From JAVJSU01 sp040219275 (lineage in GTDB: Bacteria > Chloroflexota > Anaerolineae > Aggregatilineales > Phototrophicaceae), in contig JAVJSU010000102.1 in the NCBI GenBank assembly GCA_040219275.1, positions 124,001 to 188,000 of the forward strand: DNA of 64,000 nt, given 5' to 3'. Shown one piece after another: positions 25,846-33,520 of this stretch (positions are counted from its first letter, which is position 1; every line of letters begins with the position of its first letter). The translations under genes were made by a program, and so were the position numbers. The notes beneath the pieces are model-generated. The model was not told the origin of the DNA. It did no database searches and was given only the letters and a program-made list of their open reading frames with translations.

Positions 25846-27549
25846 ATGTTATTGACTGGTTCAGAAATTATCCTTGAATGTTTGCTTCGTGAAGGTGTGG
25901 ATGTTGTTTTCGGGTATCCGGGTGGGGCGATTCTTCCTACCTACGATGCACTGACCAAATATCCGCAGATTCATCATGTGCTGGTTCGGCATGAGCAGGG
26001 TGCGTCGCATATGGCGGATGGATATGCCCGTGCTTCTGGCAAAGTGGGTGTGGCGATTGCAACCAGCGGACCGGGCGCGACTAATCTTGTAACCGGTATC
26101 GCAACCGCGATGATGGATTCGTCGCCTATTGTGTGCATCACAGGGCAAGTTGCGCGTGCGGCAATTGGCTCGGATGCCTTTCAGGAAACAGATGTGACGG
26201 GTGTTACGCTACCGATCACAAAGCATAATTATCTGGTGAGTGATGTTCGTGAATTAGCGTATATCATGCGTGAAGCCTTCCTAATTGCACGTACCGGTCG
26301 TCCGGGTCCTGTGTTGGTCGATGTGCCGAAAGACATTCAAAACGAGAAAACGGAATTTGTATATCCCGAAGAGCCGATTGTGTTACCTGGGTATCGTCCA
26401 GCATCCAATGCACAACAATCTGATGTTGATGCCGCGGTTGAACTTATCAACGCCGCCAAGCGTCCGGTTATTCTGGCGGGGCAGGGTGTGTTACGGTCTG
26501 GCTCAATGCAGGAATTGCGTGAACTGTCAGAACGCGCACAGATTCCGGTGGCGCTGACGTTGCTCGGCAAGGGCGGTATGCCAGAAAATCATCCTCTGGT
26601 TTTGGGGATGATGGGAATGCACGGGCAAGCGGCATCCAACTTCGCTATTCAGAAGGCAGATTTATTGATTGCGCTAGGGATGCGTTTTGATGACCGTGTA
26701 ACTGGTAATCTGAAGACCTATGCGGTGAATGCGAAGAAAATCCATGTCGACATTGATCCCTCAGAATTAAACAAGAATGTGAAAGCGGATGTAGGGATTG
26801 CCGGTGACCTACGCACGGTACTCTCACAATTTTTGCCAGGGATTCAGTCCAATACACATCCAGAGTGGATGGCACAGATTCGCGATTGGCAGGAAGATGC
26901 TGACGAGCGTGATATTATCAAGTCAAGTTCAGACGGTGGCTTGATTGCCGCACAGGTGATTAATGATCTCTGGAAATATACCGACGGCGATGCCATTACC
27001 GTGACCGATGTGGGTCAACATCAAATGTTGGAGGCGCAGTACTATCCGCACAAGCGCCCCGCGACCATGCTTACGAGTGGTGGTCTGGGAACGATGGGCT
27101 TCGGTTTTCCAGCCGCGATTGGCGCGAAATTCGCCATGCCTGACGAAGAAGTTTGGGCTATTGTAGGTGATGGTGGCTTTCAGATGACTCTCTGTGAAAT
27201 GGCAACCGCCGCACAGGAGAAGATCAACGTTAATATTGCCATCATCAACAATGGTTTTCTGGGTATGGTACGGCAATGGCAGGAAATATTCTACGAAGAG
27301 CGGTATTATGCTACGCCGATGTTTAGCCCGGATTTCTGTAAATTGGCAGAAGCCTATAGCATCCCATCTATGCGCGTCACCGAACGCAGTCAAATTGAAG
27401 AGGCTGTCGCGTTTGCACGGAGCATTGATGGTCCGACGCTGATCGAATTTGTGGTTCAAAAAGAAGATATTGTCTATCCGATGGTGCCTGCCGGTGCTGA
27501 TCTGGATAACATGATCCGCCGTCCAAAACCGGGAGAGAGTAAGTCATAA
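25846..27549 (+). CDS. ilvB: Acetolactate synthase large subunit
   Basis: 567 residues, three-domain ThDP enzyme. The catalytic glutamate lies in 'VRHEQGASHMADGYAR', the FAD/binding region follows ('FDDRVTGNL'), and the ThDP-Mg motif 'GDGGFQM...NNGFLGMVRQW' is near residue 445-475. It condenses pyruvate with pyruvate or 2-ketobutyrate, the first common step of branched-chain synthesis. The stop overlaps the start of ilvN by one base (TAATG), as expected for a catalytic and regulatory subunit made together. Confidence 0.97.
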   Translation: MLLTGSEIILECLLREGVDVVFGYPGGAILPTYDALTKYPQIHHVLVRHEQGASHMADGYARASGKVGVAIATSGPGATNLVTGIATAMMDSSPIVCITGQVARAAIGSDAFQETDVTGVTLPITKHNYLVSDVRELAYIMREAFLIARTGRPGPVLVDVPKDIQNEKTEFVYPEEPIVLPGYRPASNAQQSDVDAAVELINAAKRPVILAGQGVLRSGSMQELRELSERAQIPVALTLLGKGGMPENHPLVLGMMGMHGQAASNFAIQKADLLIALGMRFDDRVTGNLKTYAVNAKKIHVDIDPSELNKNVKADVGIAGDLRTVLSQFLPGIQSNTHPEWMAQIRDWQEDADERDIIKSSSDGGLIAAQVINDLWKYTDGDAITVTDVGQHQMLEAQYYPHKRPATMLTSGGLGTMGFGFPAAIGAKFAMPDEEVWAIVGDGGFQMTLCEMATAAQEKINVNIAIINNGFLGMVRQWQEIFYEERYYATPMFSPDFCKLAEAYSIPSMRVTERSQIEEAVAFARSIDGPTLIEFVVQKEDIVYPMVPAGADLDNMIRRPKPGESKS

Positions 27550-28121
27550 TGTCAAATCAAACACCTCCAAACAAAGAAACACTGGTTGCACTGGTGGAAA
27601 ATAAGCCCGGTGTCTTGAACCGGGTGGCGAGTTTGTTCCGCCGTCGCAACTTTAATGTGGATAGTCTCACAGTGGGGCGTACTCACAAACCGCATGTCTC
27701 CCGTATGACAATTGTCGTCAATGCGGATCGTGCCGACGCACGTAAGATCGCGCTTAACCTGTATAAACTGGTGAATGTGATAGATGTGCGTTTGATCTCA
27801 CAGGAACCGCATGTCAGCCGTGATCTTGCGCTGATTAAGGTTCGCACCGATGATCCTGAATCCTATAACGCGGTGACGGAAATCTGTGAACGCTTTCCGG
27901 GACGCATTGTGGATATGGGACCAAAAGTAGCGATTGTGGAGATCACCGCGCGCGAGGAAATCGTAGAAGAGTTTATTGATCAACTACGCCCAATCGGGAT
28001 TGTAGAATTGGTACGTACTGGCATTGTAGCGATGGGACGCGGTGTTCGTATTCAAGATACGGAATATGAACCCGTAGTAACCGTACAAAACGGTGTCAAT
28101 GGTAATGGTCAAATTTTTTAA
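27549..28121 (+). CDS. ilvN: Acetolactate synthase small (regulatory) subunit
   Basis: 190 residues. The N-terminal ACT domain starts 'TLVALVENKPGVLNRVASLFRRRNFNVDSLTVG', the standard IlvH/IlvN opening. The C-terminal half is the ALS-associated domain. It binds valine and controls the large subunit. The last 25 residues after the family core ('EYEPVVTVQNGVNGNGQIF') are a small extension. Translationally coupled to ilvB. Confidence 0.96.
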   Translation: MSNQTPPNKETLVALVENKPGVLNRVASLFRRRNFNVDSLTVGRTHKPHVSRMTIVVNADRADARKIALNLYKLVNVIDVRLISQEPHVSRDLALIKVRTDDPESYNAVTEICERFPGRIVDMGPKVAIVEITAREEIVEEFIDQLRPIGIVELVRTGIVAMGRGVRIQDTEYEPVVTVQNGVNGNGQIF

Positions 28122-28129
28122 TGCTTACG

Positions 28130-28160
28130 GGAATTAGCGGCAACTTGCGCCGCTAATTTC
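28130..28160. repeat. Hairpin between ilvN and ilvC
   Basis: Ten perfect base pairs (AATTAGCGGC with GCCGCTAATT) extended by one G-U and one G-C pair, seven-base loop. No T-run follows, so it is not a standard terminator. It overlaps an 11-codon mini-ORF that starts on the ilvN stop (28121-28156). Confidence 0.55.
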
Positions 28161-28189
28161 ATTCTATATACAACACAGGGAGAACTTTC

Positions 28190-29200
28190 ATGGCAACACT
28201 TTATTATGATAATGACGCTGATCTGTCTTTATTGGAGGGCAAAACCATCGCCGTAATTGGTTATGGGAGTCAGGGTCATGCTCATGCGTTGAATGCCAAA
28301 GATAGTGGTGCGAAAGTCATCATTGGCTTACACGAAGGAAGCAAGAGCAAGGCAAAGGCAGAAGCAGATGGTTTAGAAGTGATGTCCGTCGCCGATGCCT
28401 CAAAAGCCGCAGATATTATTATGATGCTCGTGCCGGATACGATGCAGGCGGCGATTTATAACGAATCAATCGCGGGCAATCTTGAAGCTGGAAACATGCT
28501 GATGTTTGCGCATGGTTTCAATATTCATTTTAATCAGATCGTCCCACCGGAGTCCGTAGATGTGTCTATGGTTGCGCCGAAAGCACCGGGGCATCGTGTA
28601 CGCGAAGTCTTTAAAGAAGGCGCTGGCGTACCGGGATTAGTGGCTGTGCATCAAGATTCGACTGGAAACGCGGAAGCGATGGCGATGGCATATGCCAAAG
28701 CAATCGGTTGTACCCGCGCCGGTGTGATTGAAACAACGTTTAAGGAAGAAACAGAAACCGATCTCTTCGGTGAGCAGGTTGTACTCTGCGGTGGGGTAAC
28801 CGCGCTCATTCGTTCCGCGTTTGAAACACTTGTCAAAGCAGGTTATCAGCCGGAAATTGCTTATTTCGAATGCCTCCATGAACTCAAGCTGATCGTTGAC
28901 CTGCTTTACGAAGGTGGCTTGAGCTATATGTGGTACAGCGTGAGTGATACGGCTGAATATGGTGGCTATGTGGTCGGTGATAGCTTTGAAGACCTCGTAA
29001 AAGAAGAAATGGCTGGCGTATTAGCCCGAATTCAAGATGGCACATTCGCCAACAATTGGATCAAAGAAAATGCTGATGGTCGCCCTGAATTCAAACCGCG
29101 TCGTAAAACAGAACATGATCTGCTCCTCGAAAAAGTAGGTACGGATCTGCGTCATATGATGCCGTTCCTGAATGACAAGCAGATTAAACAGGATAACTAA
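28190..29200 (+). CDS. ilvC: Ketol-acid reductoisomerase (class I)
   Basis: 336 residues, the short class I form. The Rossmann motif 'IAVIGYGSQGHAHALNAKDSG' binds NAD(P)H. The knotted C-terminal domain has 'EETETDLFGEQVVLCGG' and 'YFECLHELKLIVDLLYEGG', with the Mg-binding acidic residues. It converts acetolactate or acetohydroxybutyrate to the dihydroxy acid. The next enzyme, IlvD, is not encoded in the window. Confidence 0.97.
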   Translation: MATLYYDNDADLSLLEGKTIAVIGYGSQGHAHALNAKDSGAKVIIGLHEGSKSKAKAEADGLEVMSVADASKAADIIMMLVPDTMQAAIYNESIAGNLEAGNMLMFAHGFNIHFNQIVPPESVDVSMVAPKAPGHRVREVFKEGAGVPGLVAVHQDSTGNAEAMAMAYAKAIGCTRAGVIETTFKEETETDLFGEQVVLCGGVTALIRSAFETLVKAGYQPEIAYFECLHELKLIVDLLYEGGLSYMWYSVSDTAEYGGYVVGDSFEDLVKEEMAGVLARIQDGTFANNWIKENADGRPEFKPRRKTEHDLLLEKVGTDLRHMMPFLNDKQIKQDN

Positions 29201-29231
29201 CGATGGATGACGATGGCGTATCTGTAGCGAG

Positions 29232-29331
29232 AAAGGGGGTGATCTGACATGTCCGAAGATGGTCTTGGTGAGCTTAGTGGCTTAAATCGACTTTTAATCG
29301 ACAATTTTGTTTTACTAGAAAGGATCACCCC
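29232..29331 (+). promoter_or_regulatory. leuA: Candidate translational switch before leuA (SD and anti-SD mimic)
   Basis: AAAGGGGGTGATC at 29232-29244 is an unusually long match to the ribosome's anti-Shine-Dalgarno and precedes a small Leu-rich ORF. GATCACCCC at 29323-29331 is perfectly complementary to nine bases of it and copies the 16S rRNA 3' tail (GGATCACC). It ends two bases before the leuA ATG and overlaps leuA's own Shine-Dalgarno (GAAAGGA, 29318-29324). The two segments can therefore fold into a long-range stem that masks both ribosome sites. Confidence 0.5.
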
Positions 29332-29359
29332 TAATGAGCAAGCGACAGAACATTCGTGA
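29249..29359 (+). CDS. Leucine-rich leader ORF overlapping the leuA start
   Basis: A 36-codon ORF with seven Leu codons (CTT, CTT, TTA, CTT, TTA, TTA, CTA at codons 6, 9, 12, 15, 16, 22, 23). CTG, which is used in leuA, is absent. It runs 26 bases into leuA in another frame and stops at 29357-29359, so reading it would carry ribosomes over the leuA start. No T-run terminator lies between it and leuA, so any effect would be on translation. It has a near-perfect ribosome site 4 bases upstream. I see it as a candidate leucine sensor; a chance ORF remains possible. Confidence 0.5.
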   Translation: MSEDGLGELSGLNRLLIDNFVLLERITPNEQATEHS

Positions 29360-30959
29360 TGAAAATACCGTCCTGATTTTTGATACAACCCTGCGTGATG
29401 GGGAACAATCGCCCGGTGCAACGCTGAGTAGCGCAGAAAAGCTGGAAATTGCCCGCCAATTATCGAACCTCGGTGTTGATATTATCGAGGCGGGTTTTCC
29501 GGCGGCATCGCCTGATGACTTGAAAGCTGTGCAACGTATCGCGCAGGAAGTTGGCACGGAAGATGGGCCCACGATCTGTGGTTTATCACGCGCGGTTGAA
29601 AGTGACATCCTGACCGCATGGGAAGGCGTAAAAGATGCCGCCCATCCGCGTATTCATACCTTTCTGGGGACATCACCGGAACATCTGAAAATGCTACGGA
29701 TCGATCAGGAAGAGGGTATCGAACGTGTGCGAAATGCGGTCACACTGGCGAAAAGCCTGTGCGATGATGTGGAATTTAGCCCGATGGATGCCGGACGCAC
29801 GGACATCGAATATCTGGTGAAGGTGTGTTCGGTGGCGGTGGAATGTGGCGCAACTACGCTAAATATTCCCGACACTGTCGGCTACGTTACGCCTTCAGAA
29901 TGGGCAGAAACGATTTCTGCACTCATGGCGGAAACACCCGGCGCAGGTCCAGGTAGTGGGGTTGTCTGGTCTGTGCATTGCCATAACGATCTGGGCATGG
30001 CGACAGCAAATACACTGGCGGCGGTACATGCTGGTGTGCGTCAGGTGGAAGTTACCATCAATGGCATTGGCGAACGTGCGGGCAACACCAGCTTAGAAGA
30101 AGTGGTGATGGCACTGTACACGCGCAAATCTTTCTATGATCTGCGGACAAATATTGACACCAAACAGATCATGAAAAGTAGCCGGATGGTTAGCAATTAT
30201 ATGGGTATGCCGGTACAGGCGAATAAAGCTATCGTTGGTGCGAACGCGTTTGCTCATGAATCAGGGATTCATCAAGATGGCGTTCTGAAGGACGCGACTA
30301 CGTTTGAAATCATGACACCGGACAGCGTCGGTTTGTCACAAAGCAAGCTAGTGTTGGGTAAGCATAGTGGTCGTCATGCGCTAAAGGTACGCCTGCAAGA
30401 GTTAGGCTATGAAGTAGACGGTGATGAACTAAACACGGTTTTCCTACGCTTTAAGCAATTAGCGGATGCCAAGAAAAACGTCACCGATGCAGATTTAGAA
30501 GCACTGGTTGCGGATGAATTCCATAAGCCGGAAGAATTTTATAGTTTGGATGATATTCAAGTCACCTGTGGCACGATGGGAATGCCCACCGCGACCATCA
30601 AGATGCACAATGCTGACGGCGCGGAATTCGTTCATGCGGCTGTCGGGGTAGGTCCGGTGGATGCGTCTTATCGTGCAGTGGATGCAATCGTCAATGCTAA
30701 TAATGTATTGGTCGAATACAGTGTGCATAGCGTCACGGAAGGTATTGAGGCACTGGGTGAAGTGACTGTACGTATCGCTGATCCGGCAACGGGACGAACC
30801 TTCGGCGGTTACGGCGCACATGGCGATATTATCGTCGCTAGCGTAAAAGCCTATCTGGCGGCGGTCAACCGGATGGTGGCGCTGTTAGGACATGGTGACG
30901 TGATGCCGGAAGGTGAGGCGGCGACTATCGGGCTGAATAGTGGAAGCGCCGGAAATTAG
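29334..30959 (+). CDS. leuA: 2-isopropylmalate synthase
   Basis: 541 residues. 'FDTTLRDGEQSPGATL' opens the HMGL-like TIM barrel, 'HCHNDLGMATANTLAAVHAG' holds metal-binding histidines, and the C-terminal 130 residues form the LeuA dimer/allosteric domain that binds leucine. It condenses 2-ketoisovalerate with acetyl-CoA, the committed step to leucine. A 133-base gap with the Leu-rich ORF separates it from ilvC. Distinct from the downstream cimA, which belongs to a related family. Confidence 0.96.
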   Translation: MSKRQNIRDENTVLIFDTTLRDGEQSPGATLSSAEKLEIARQLSNLGVDIIEAGFPAASPDDLKAVQRIAQEVGTEDGPTICGLSRAVESDILTAWEGVKDAAHPRIHTFLGTSPEHLKMLRIDQEEGIERVRNAVTLAKSLCDDVEFSPMDAGRTDIEYLVKVCSVAVECGATTLNIPDTVGYVTPSEWAETISALMAETPGAGPGSGVVWSVHCHNDLGMATANTLAAVHAGVRQVEVTINGIGERAGNTSLEEVVMALYTRKSFYDLRTNIDTKQIMKSSRMVSNYMGMPVQANKAIVGANAFAHESGIHQDGVLKDATTFEIMTPDSVGLSQSKLVLGKHSGRHALKVRLQELGYEVDGDELNTVFLRFKQLADAKKNVTDADLEALVADEFHKPEEFYSLDDIQVTCGTMGMPTATIKMHNADGAEFVHAAVGVGPVDASYRAVDAIVNANNVLVEYSVHSVTEGIEALGEVTVRIADPATGRTFGGYGAHGDIIVASVKAYLAAVNRMVALLGHGDVMPEGEAATIGLNSGSAGN

Positions 30960-30974
30960 GCGCTTGAAGAAGTA

Positions 30975-31004
30975 AATTTGGGATAATTTGGGATAATTTG
31001 GGAT
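30975..31004 (+). repeat. Three tandem copies of a 10-bp repeat before leuC
   Basis: AATTTGGGAT occurs three times in perfect tandem, ending 7 bases before the leuC ATG. Each copy contains GGGAT(A), so the run forms three stacked weak Shine-Dalgarno-like sites. Slippage here could change leuC translation. Confidence 0.85.
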
Positions 31005-31011
31005 AAAACGA

Positions 31012-32454
31012 ATGAGTAATACACAACCACGCACGCTCTTTGAAAAAGTCTGGGACAATCATCTAGTAAGACCACAAACCGATGATGTGCCGGCAGTGCT
31101 TTATATTGATCTACACCTCGTCCATGAAGTGACCTCCCCGCAGGCGTTTACACTGTTGCGTGAGCGTGGCTTAAAGGTGCGTCGTCCTGATCGTACATTG
31201 GCGACGATGGATCATAGTACGCCAACCACACCGCGTAATGCACAGGGCATCATTCCTGTGCTGGATTCGCAAGCGTCATTCCAATTGGATTATTTGACGA
31301 AAAATTGCGAAGAATTTGGTATTCCGCTGTATTCACTCGGTACGGAAAATCAGGGTATTGTGCATGTCATCGGACCGGAACAGGGCATTACGCAACCGGG
31401 GATGACGATTGTCTGCGGAGATAGCCACACCAGCACACATGGCGCGTTCGGTGCGCTCGCATTTGGCATCGGCACGAGTGAAGTTGGGCATGTCCTCGCA
31501 ACTCAGACTTTGTTACAGAATAGACCGCAGACGATGGCAGTTCGCGTCGAAGGTACGCTTGATGAAGGTGTGACAGCGAAAGACATCATCCTTGCCATTA
31601 TCGCCAAAATTGGCGTGGGTGGCGGGACGGGTTATGTCCTCGAATATATGGGGTCGGCGATCCGTAGTTTGAACATGGAAGGACGCATGACCATCTGCAA
31701 TATGTCCATCGAAGGCGGTGCGCGCGCGGGGATGATTGCCCCTGACGAAACGACTTTCGAATACGTGAAGGGTCGCCCTCATGCGCCGAAAGGTGAAGAT
31801 TGGGATCGTGCCGTCGCAGAATGGCGTAAACTCCCTTCAGATGAGGGTGCGACCTATGATGCAGAAATTGTGTTAAATGCCGATGATCTGACACCGATGA
31901 TTACTTACGGCACAAACCCCGGCATGGGAATGCGGATTGTTGACCGCGTGCCTGACCCTGACGCGCTGAAAGATGTCAGCGAACGGATGGCGCTCGAAAA
32001 AGCATTAAAGTATATGGACTTACAACCGAATCAGAGCTTACTCGGTAAGCCTGTGAATGTCGTTTTTCTCGGCAGTTGCACCAATTCACGGATTGGTGAT
32101 CTACGTGAAGCGGCGAAGCTCATCAAGGGGCGCAAGGTTGCCGATAACGTGCGGATGATGGTTGTGCCCGGCTCACAGAAAGTGAAAGCGCAAGCCGAGC
32201 GTGAAGGTCTGGATGTGATCTTCAAAGAAGCCGGTGCAGATTGGCGTGAAGCCGGTTGCTCCATGTGCATTGCCATGAATGGCGATCAACTCGCGCCCGG
32301 TGAATACGCGGTAAGCACGAGCAATCGTAACTTTGAAGGTCGACAGGGCAAGGGCGGACGTACATTCCTCGCTAGCCCGCTGACCGCCGCCGCGACTGCG
32401 ATCAACGGTGTAATTACCGACCCGCGTGAAATGATGATGCCGGAAATGGCATAA
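31012..32454 (+). CDS. leuC: 3-isopropylmalate dehydratase large subunit
   Basis: 480 residues, aconitase superfamily. 'CGDSHTSTHGAFGALAFGIG' and the cluster cysteines in 'LGSCTNSRIGDLREA' and 'GCSMCIAMNGD' are all present, so it should bind a [4Fe-4S] cluster. With LeuD it isomerises 2- to 3-isopropylmalate, and probably also citramalate to methylmalate for the CimA route. An NTF2-like gene sits between it and leuD. Confidence 0.97.
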   Translation: MSNTQPRTLFEKVWDNHLVRPQTDDVPAVLYIDLHLVHEVTSPQAFTLLRERGLKVRRPDRTLATMDHSTPTTPRNAQGIIPVLDSQASFQLDYLTKNCEEFGIPLYSLGTENQGIVHVIGPEQGITQPGMTIVCGDSHTSTHGAFGALAFGIGTSEVGHVLATQTLLQNRPQTMAVRVEGTLDEGVTAKDIILAIIAKIGVGGGTGYVLEYMGSAIRSLNMEGRMTICNMSIEGGARAGMIAPDETTFEYVKGRPHAPKGEDWDRAVAEWRKLPSDEGATYDAEIVLNADDLTPMITYGTNPGMGMRIVDRVPDPDALKDVSERMALEKALKYMDLQPNQSLLGKPVNVVFLGSCTNSRIGDLREAAKLIKGRKVADNVRMMVVPGSQKVKAQAEREGLDVIFKEAGADWREAGCSMCIAMNGDQLAPGEYAVSTSNRNFEGRQGKGGRTFLASPLTAAATAINGVITDPREMMMPEMA

Positions 32455-32467
32455 TTGTCGTGGTCAA

Positions 32468-32866
32468 TTGATGACTGAGCTAACAAATCGTGACTTGGTG
32501 CTGGCATTATGGGATGCGTTTGACCGCTTCGAATTTGAGGCGGTTGCGGATCTCTTACATGATGATTTTATCTGCGAATGGACGCAATCCGCTGAGTTAA
32601 TTCGTGGACGCGATAACTTTATCGCCGTGAATAAACATTATCCGGGAAGATGGCGTATTCATGTGAATCGGCTTGTGGATGGTGGGGATGTGGTTGTCAC
32701 AGAGATTCATGCTGTCGATGGCGATGTTACGAACCCTGCGATTTCTTTTTTCGAGTTTGCAGACCGGAAAATCATCAAAATTCGGGAATTCTGGCCCGAT
32801 TCAATGGAGGCTCAGTCAGATCGTGCACAATGGGTGGAACGCTTACCCGTTTCGCCCTCAACATAA
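32468..32866 (+). CDS. NTF2-like/SnoaL-type protein inside the leu operon
   Basis: 132 residues (131 from the second ATG at 32471). An N-terminal helix 'LVLALWDAFDRFEFEAVADLLHDDF' leads into a curved sheet ending 'SFFEFADRKIIKIREFW', the typical order of the SnoaL/NTF2 cone fold. Members are small enzymes (isomerases, cyclases, hydrolases) or binding proteins. It lies 13 bases after leuC and 27 before leuD, so it is co-transcribed. Whether it helps leucine synthesis, for example by handling an intermediate, is unknown. Confidence 0.8.
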   Translation: MMTELTNRDLVLALWDAFDRFEFEAVADLLHDDFICEWTQSAELIRGRDNFIAVNKHYPGRWRIHVNRLVDGGDVVVTEIHAVDGDVTNPAISFFEFADRKIIKIREFWPDSMEAQSDRAQWVERLPVSPST

Positions 32867-32893
32867 AACAGTAAACGGAGATTTACAAATAAC

Positions 32894-33505
32894 ATGGAAC
32901 CGATTAAACAATTTACGGCGCGGATGGCTCCTTTGCCGGTGAATGACATCGACACCGATCAGATTATTCCCGCCCGCTACTTGAAAGTAACGGATAAGGA
33001 TGGGCTGGGCGAAGCCTGTTTTACCGATTGGCGCTACAACAGTGATGGCTCCCCGAAGCCTGAATTTGTGTTGAATAAGCCCGAATATAAGGGTGCGGGT
33101 GTGCTCATCGGTGGCAATAACTTCGGCTGTGGTAGTTCGCGTGAACATGCGCCGTGGGCGTTGATGGGTGCGGGCTTTCAGGCTGTGGTGAGCACCTACT
33201 TCGCGGATATTTTCCGCAATAATTCACTCAAAAATGGCTTACTTCCCATCGTTGTTGATGAGGAAACGCATCATCAACTGATTAGCCTTGCTGAAGAAGA
33301 CCCTGAATCACAAGTGGTCGTTGATCTGGAAAGTCAAACGCTGACGTTGCCGGATGGACGCGCCGTTAACTTCCCGATTGACGGATTTTCTAAGCATTGC
33401 TTGCTCAATGGGGTTGACCAACTCGGTTATTTAATCGGTTTGGAAGATCAGGTTGTTGAGTACGAATCTACACATCTTGCCCGTGTAAACACACAATCTG
33501 CATAA
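32894..33505 (+). CDS. leuD: 3-isopropylmalate dehydratase small subunit
   Basis: 203 residues with the swivel-domain motifs 'DIDTDQIIPARYLK' and 'FGCGSSREHAPWAL', the latter binding the substrate carboxylate. It forms the heterodimer with LeuC. Length and motifs are normal for the bacterial LeuD type. cimA follows after 15 bases. Confidence 0.97.
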   Translation: MEPIKQFTARMAPLPVNDIDTDQIIPARYLKVTDKDGLGEACFTDWRYNSDGSPKPEFVLNKPEYKGAGVLIGGNNFGCGSSREHAPWALMGAGFQAVVSTYFADIFRNNSLKNGLLPIVVDEETHHQLISLAEEDPESQVVVDLESQTLTLPDGRAVNFPIDGFSKHCLLNGVDQLGYLIGLEDQVVEYESTHLARVNTQSA

Positions 33506-33520
33506 GACGAGAGGATAATC

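Noticed and set aside
26929..27459. 176-codon minus-strand frame opposite ilvB
   Set aside because: Shadow of ilvB, which has all ThDP motifs in the plus frame.
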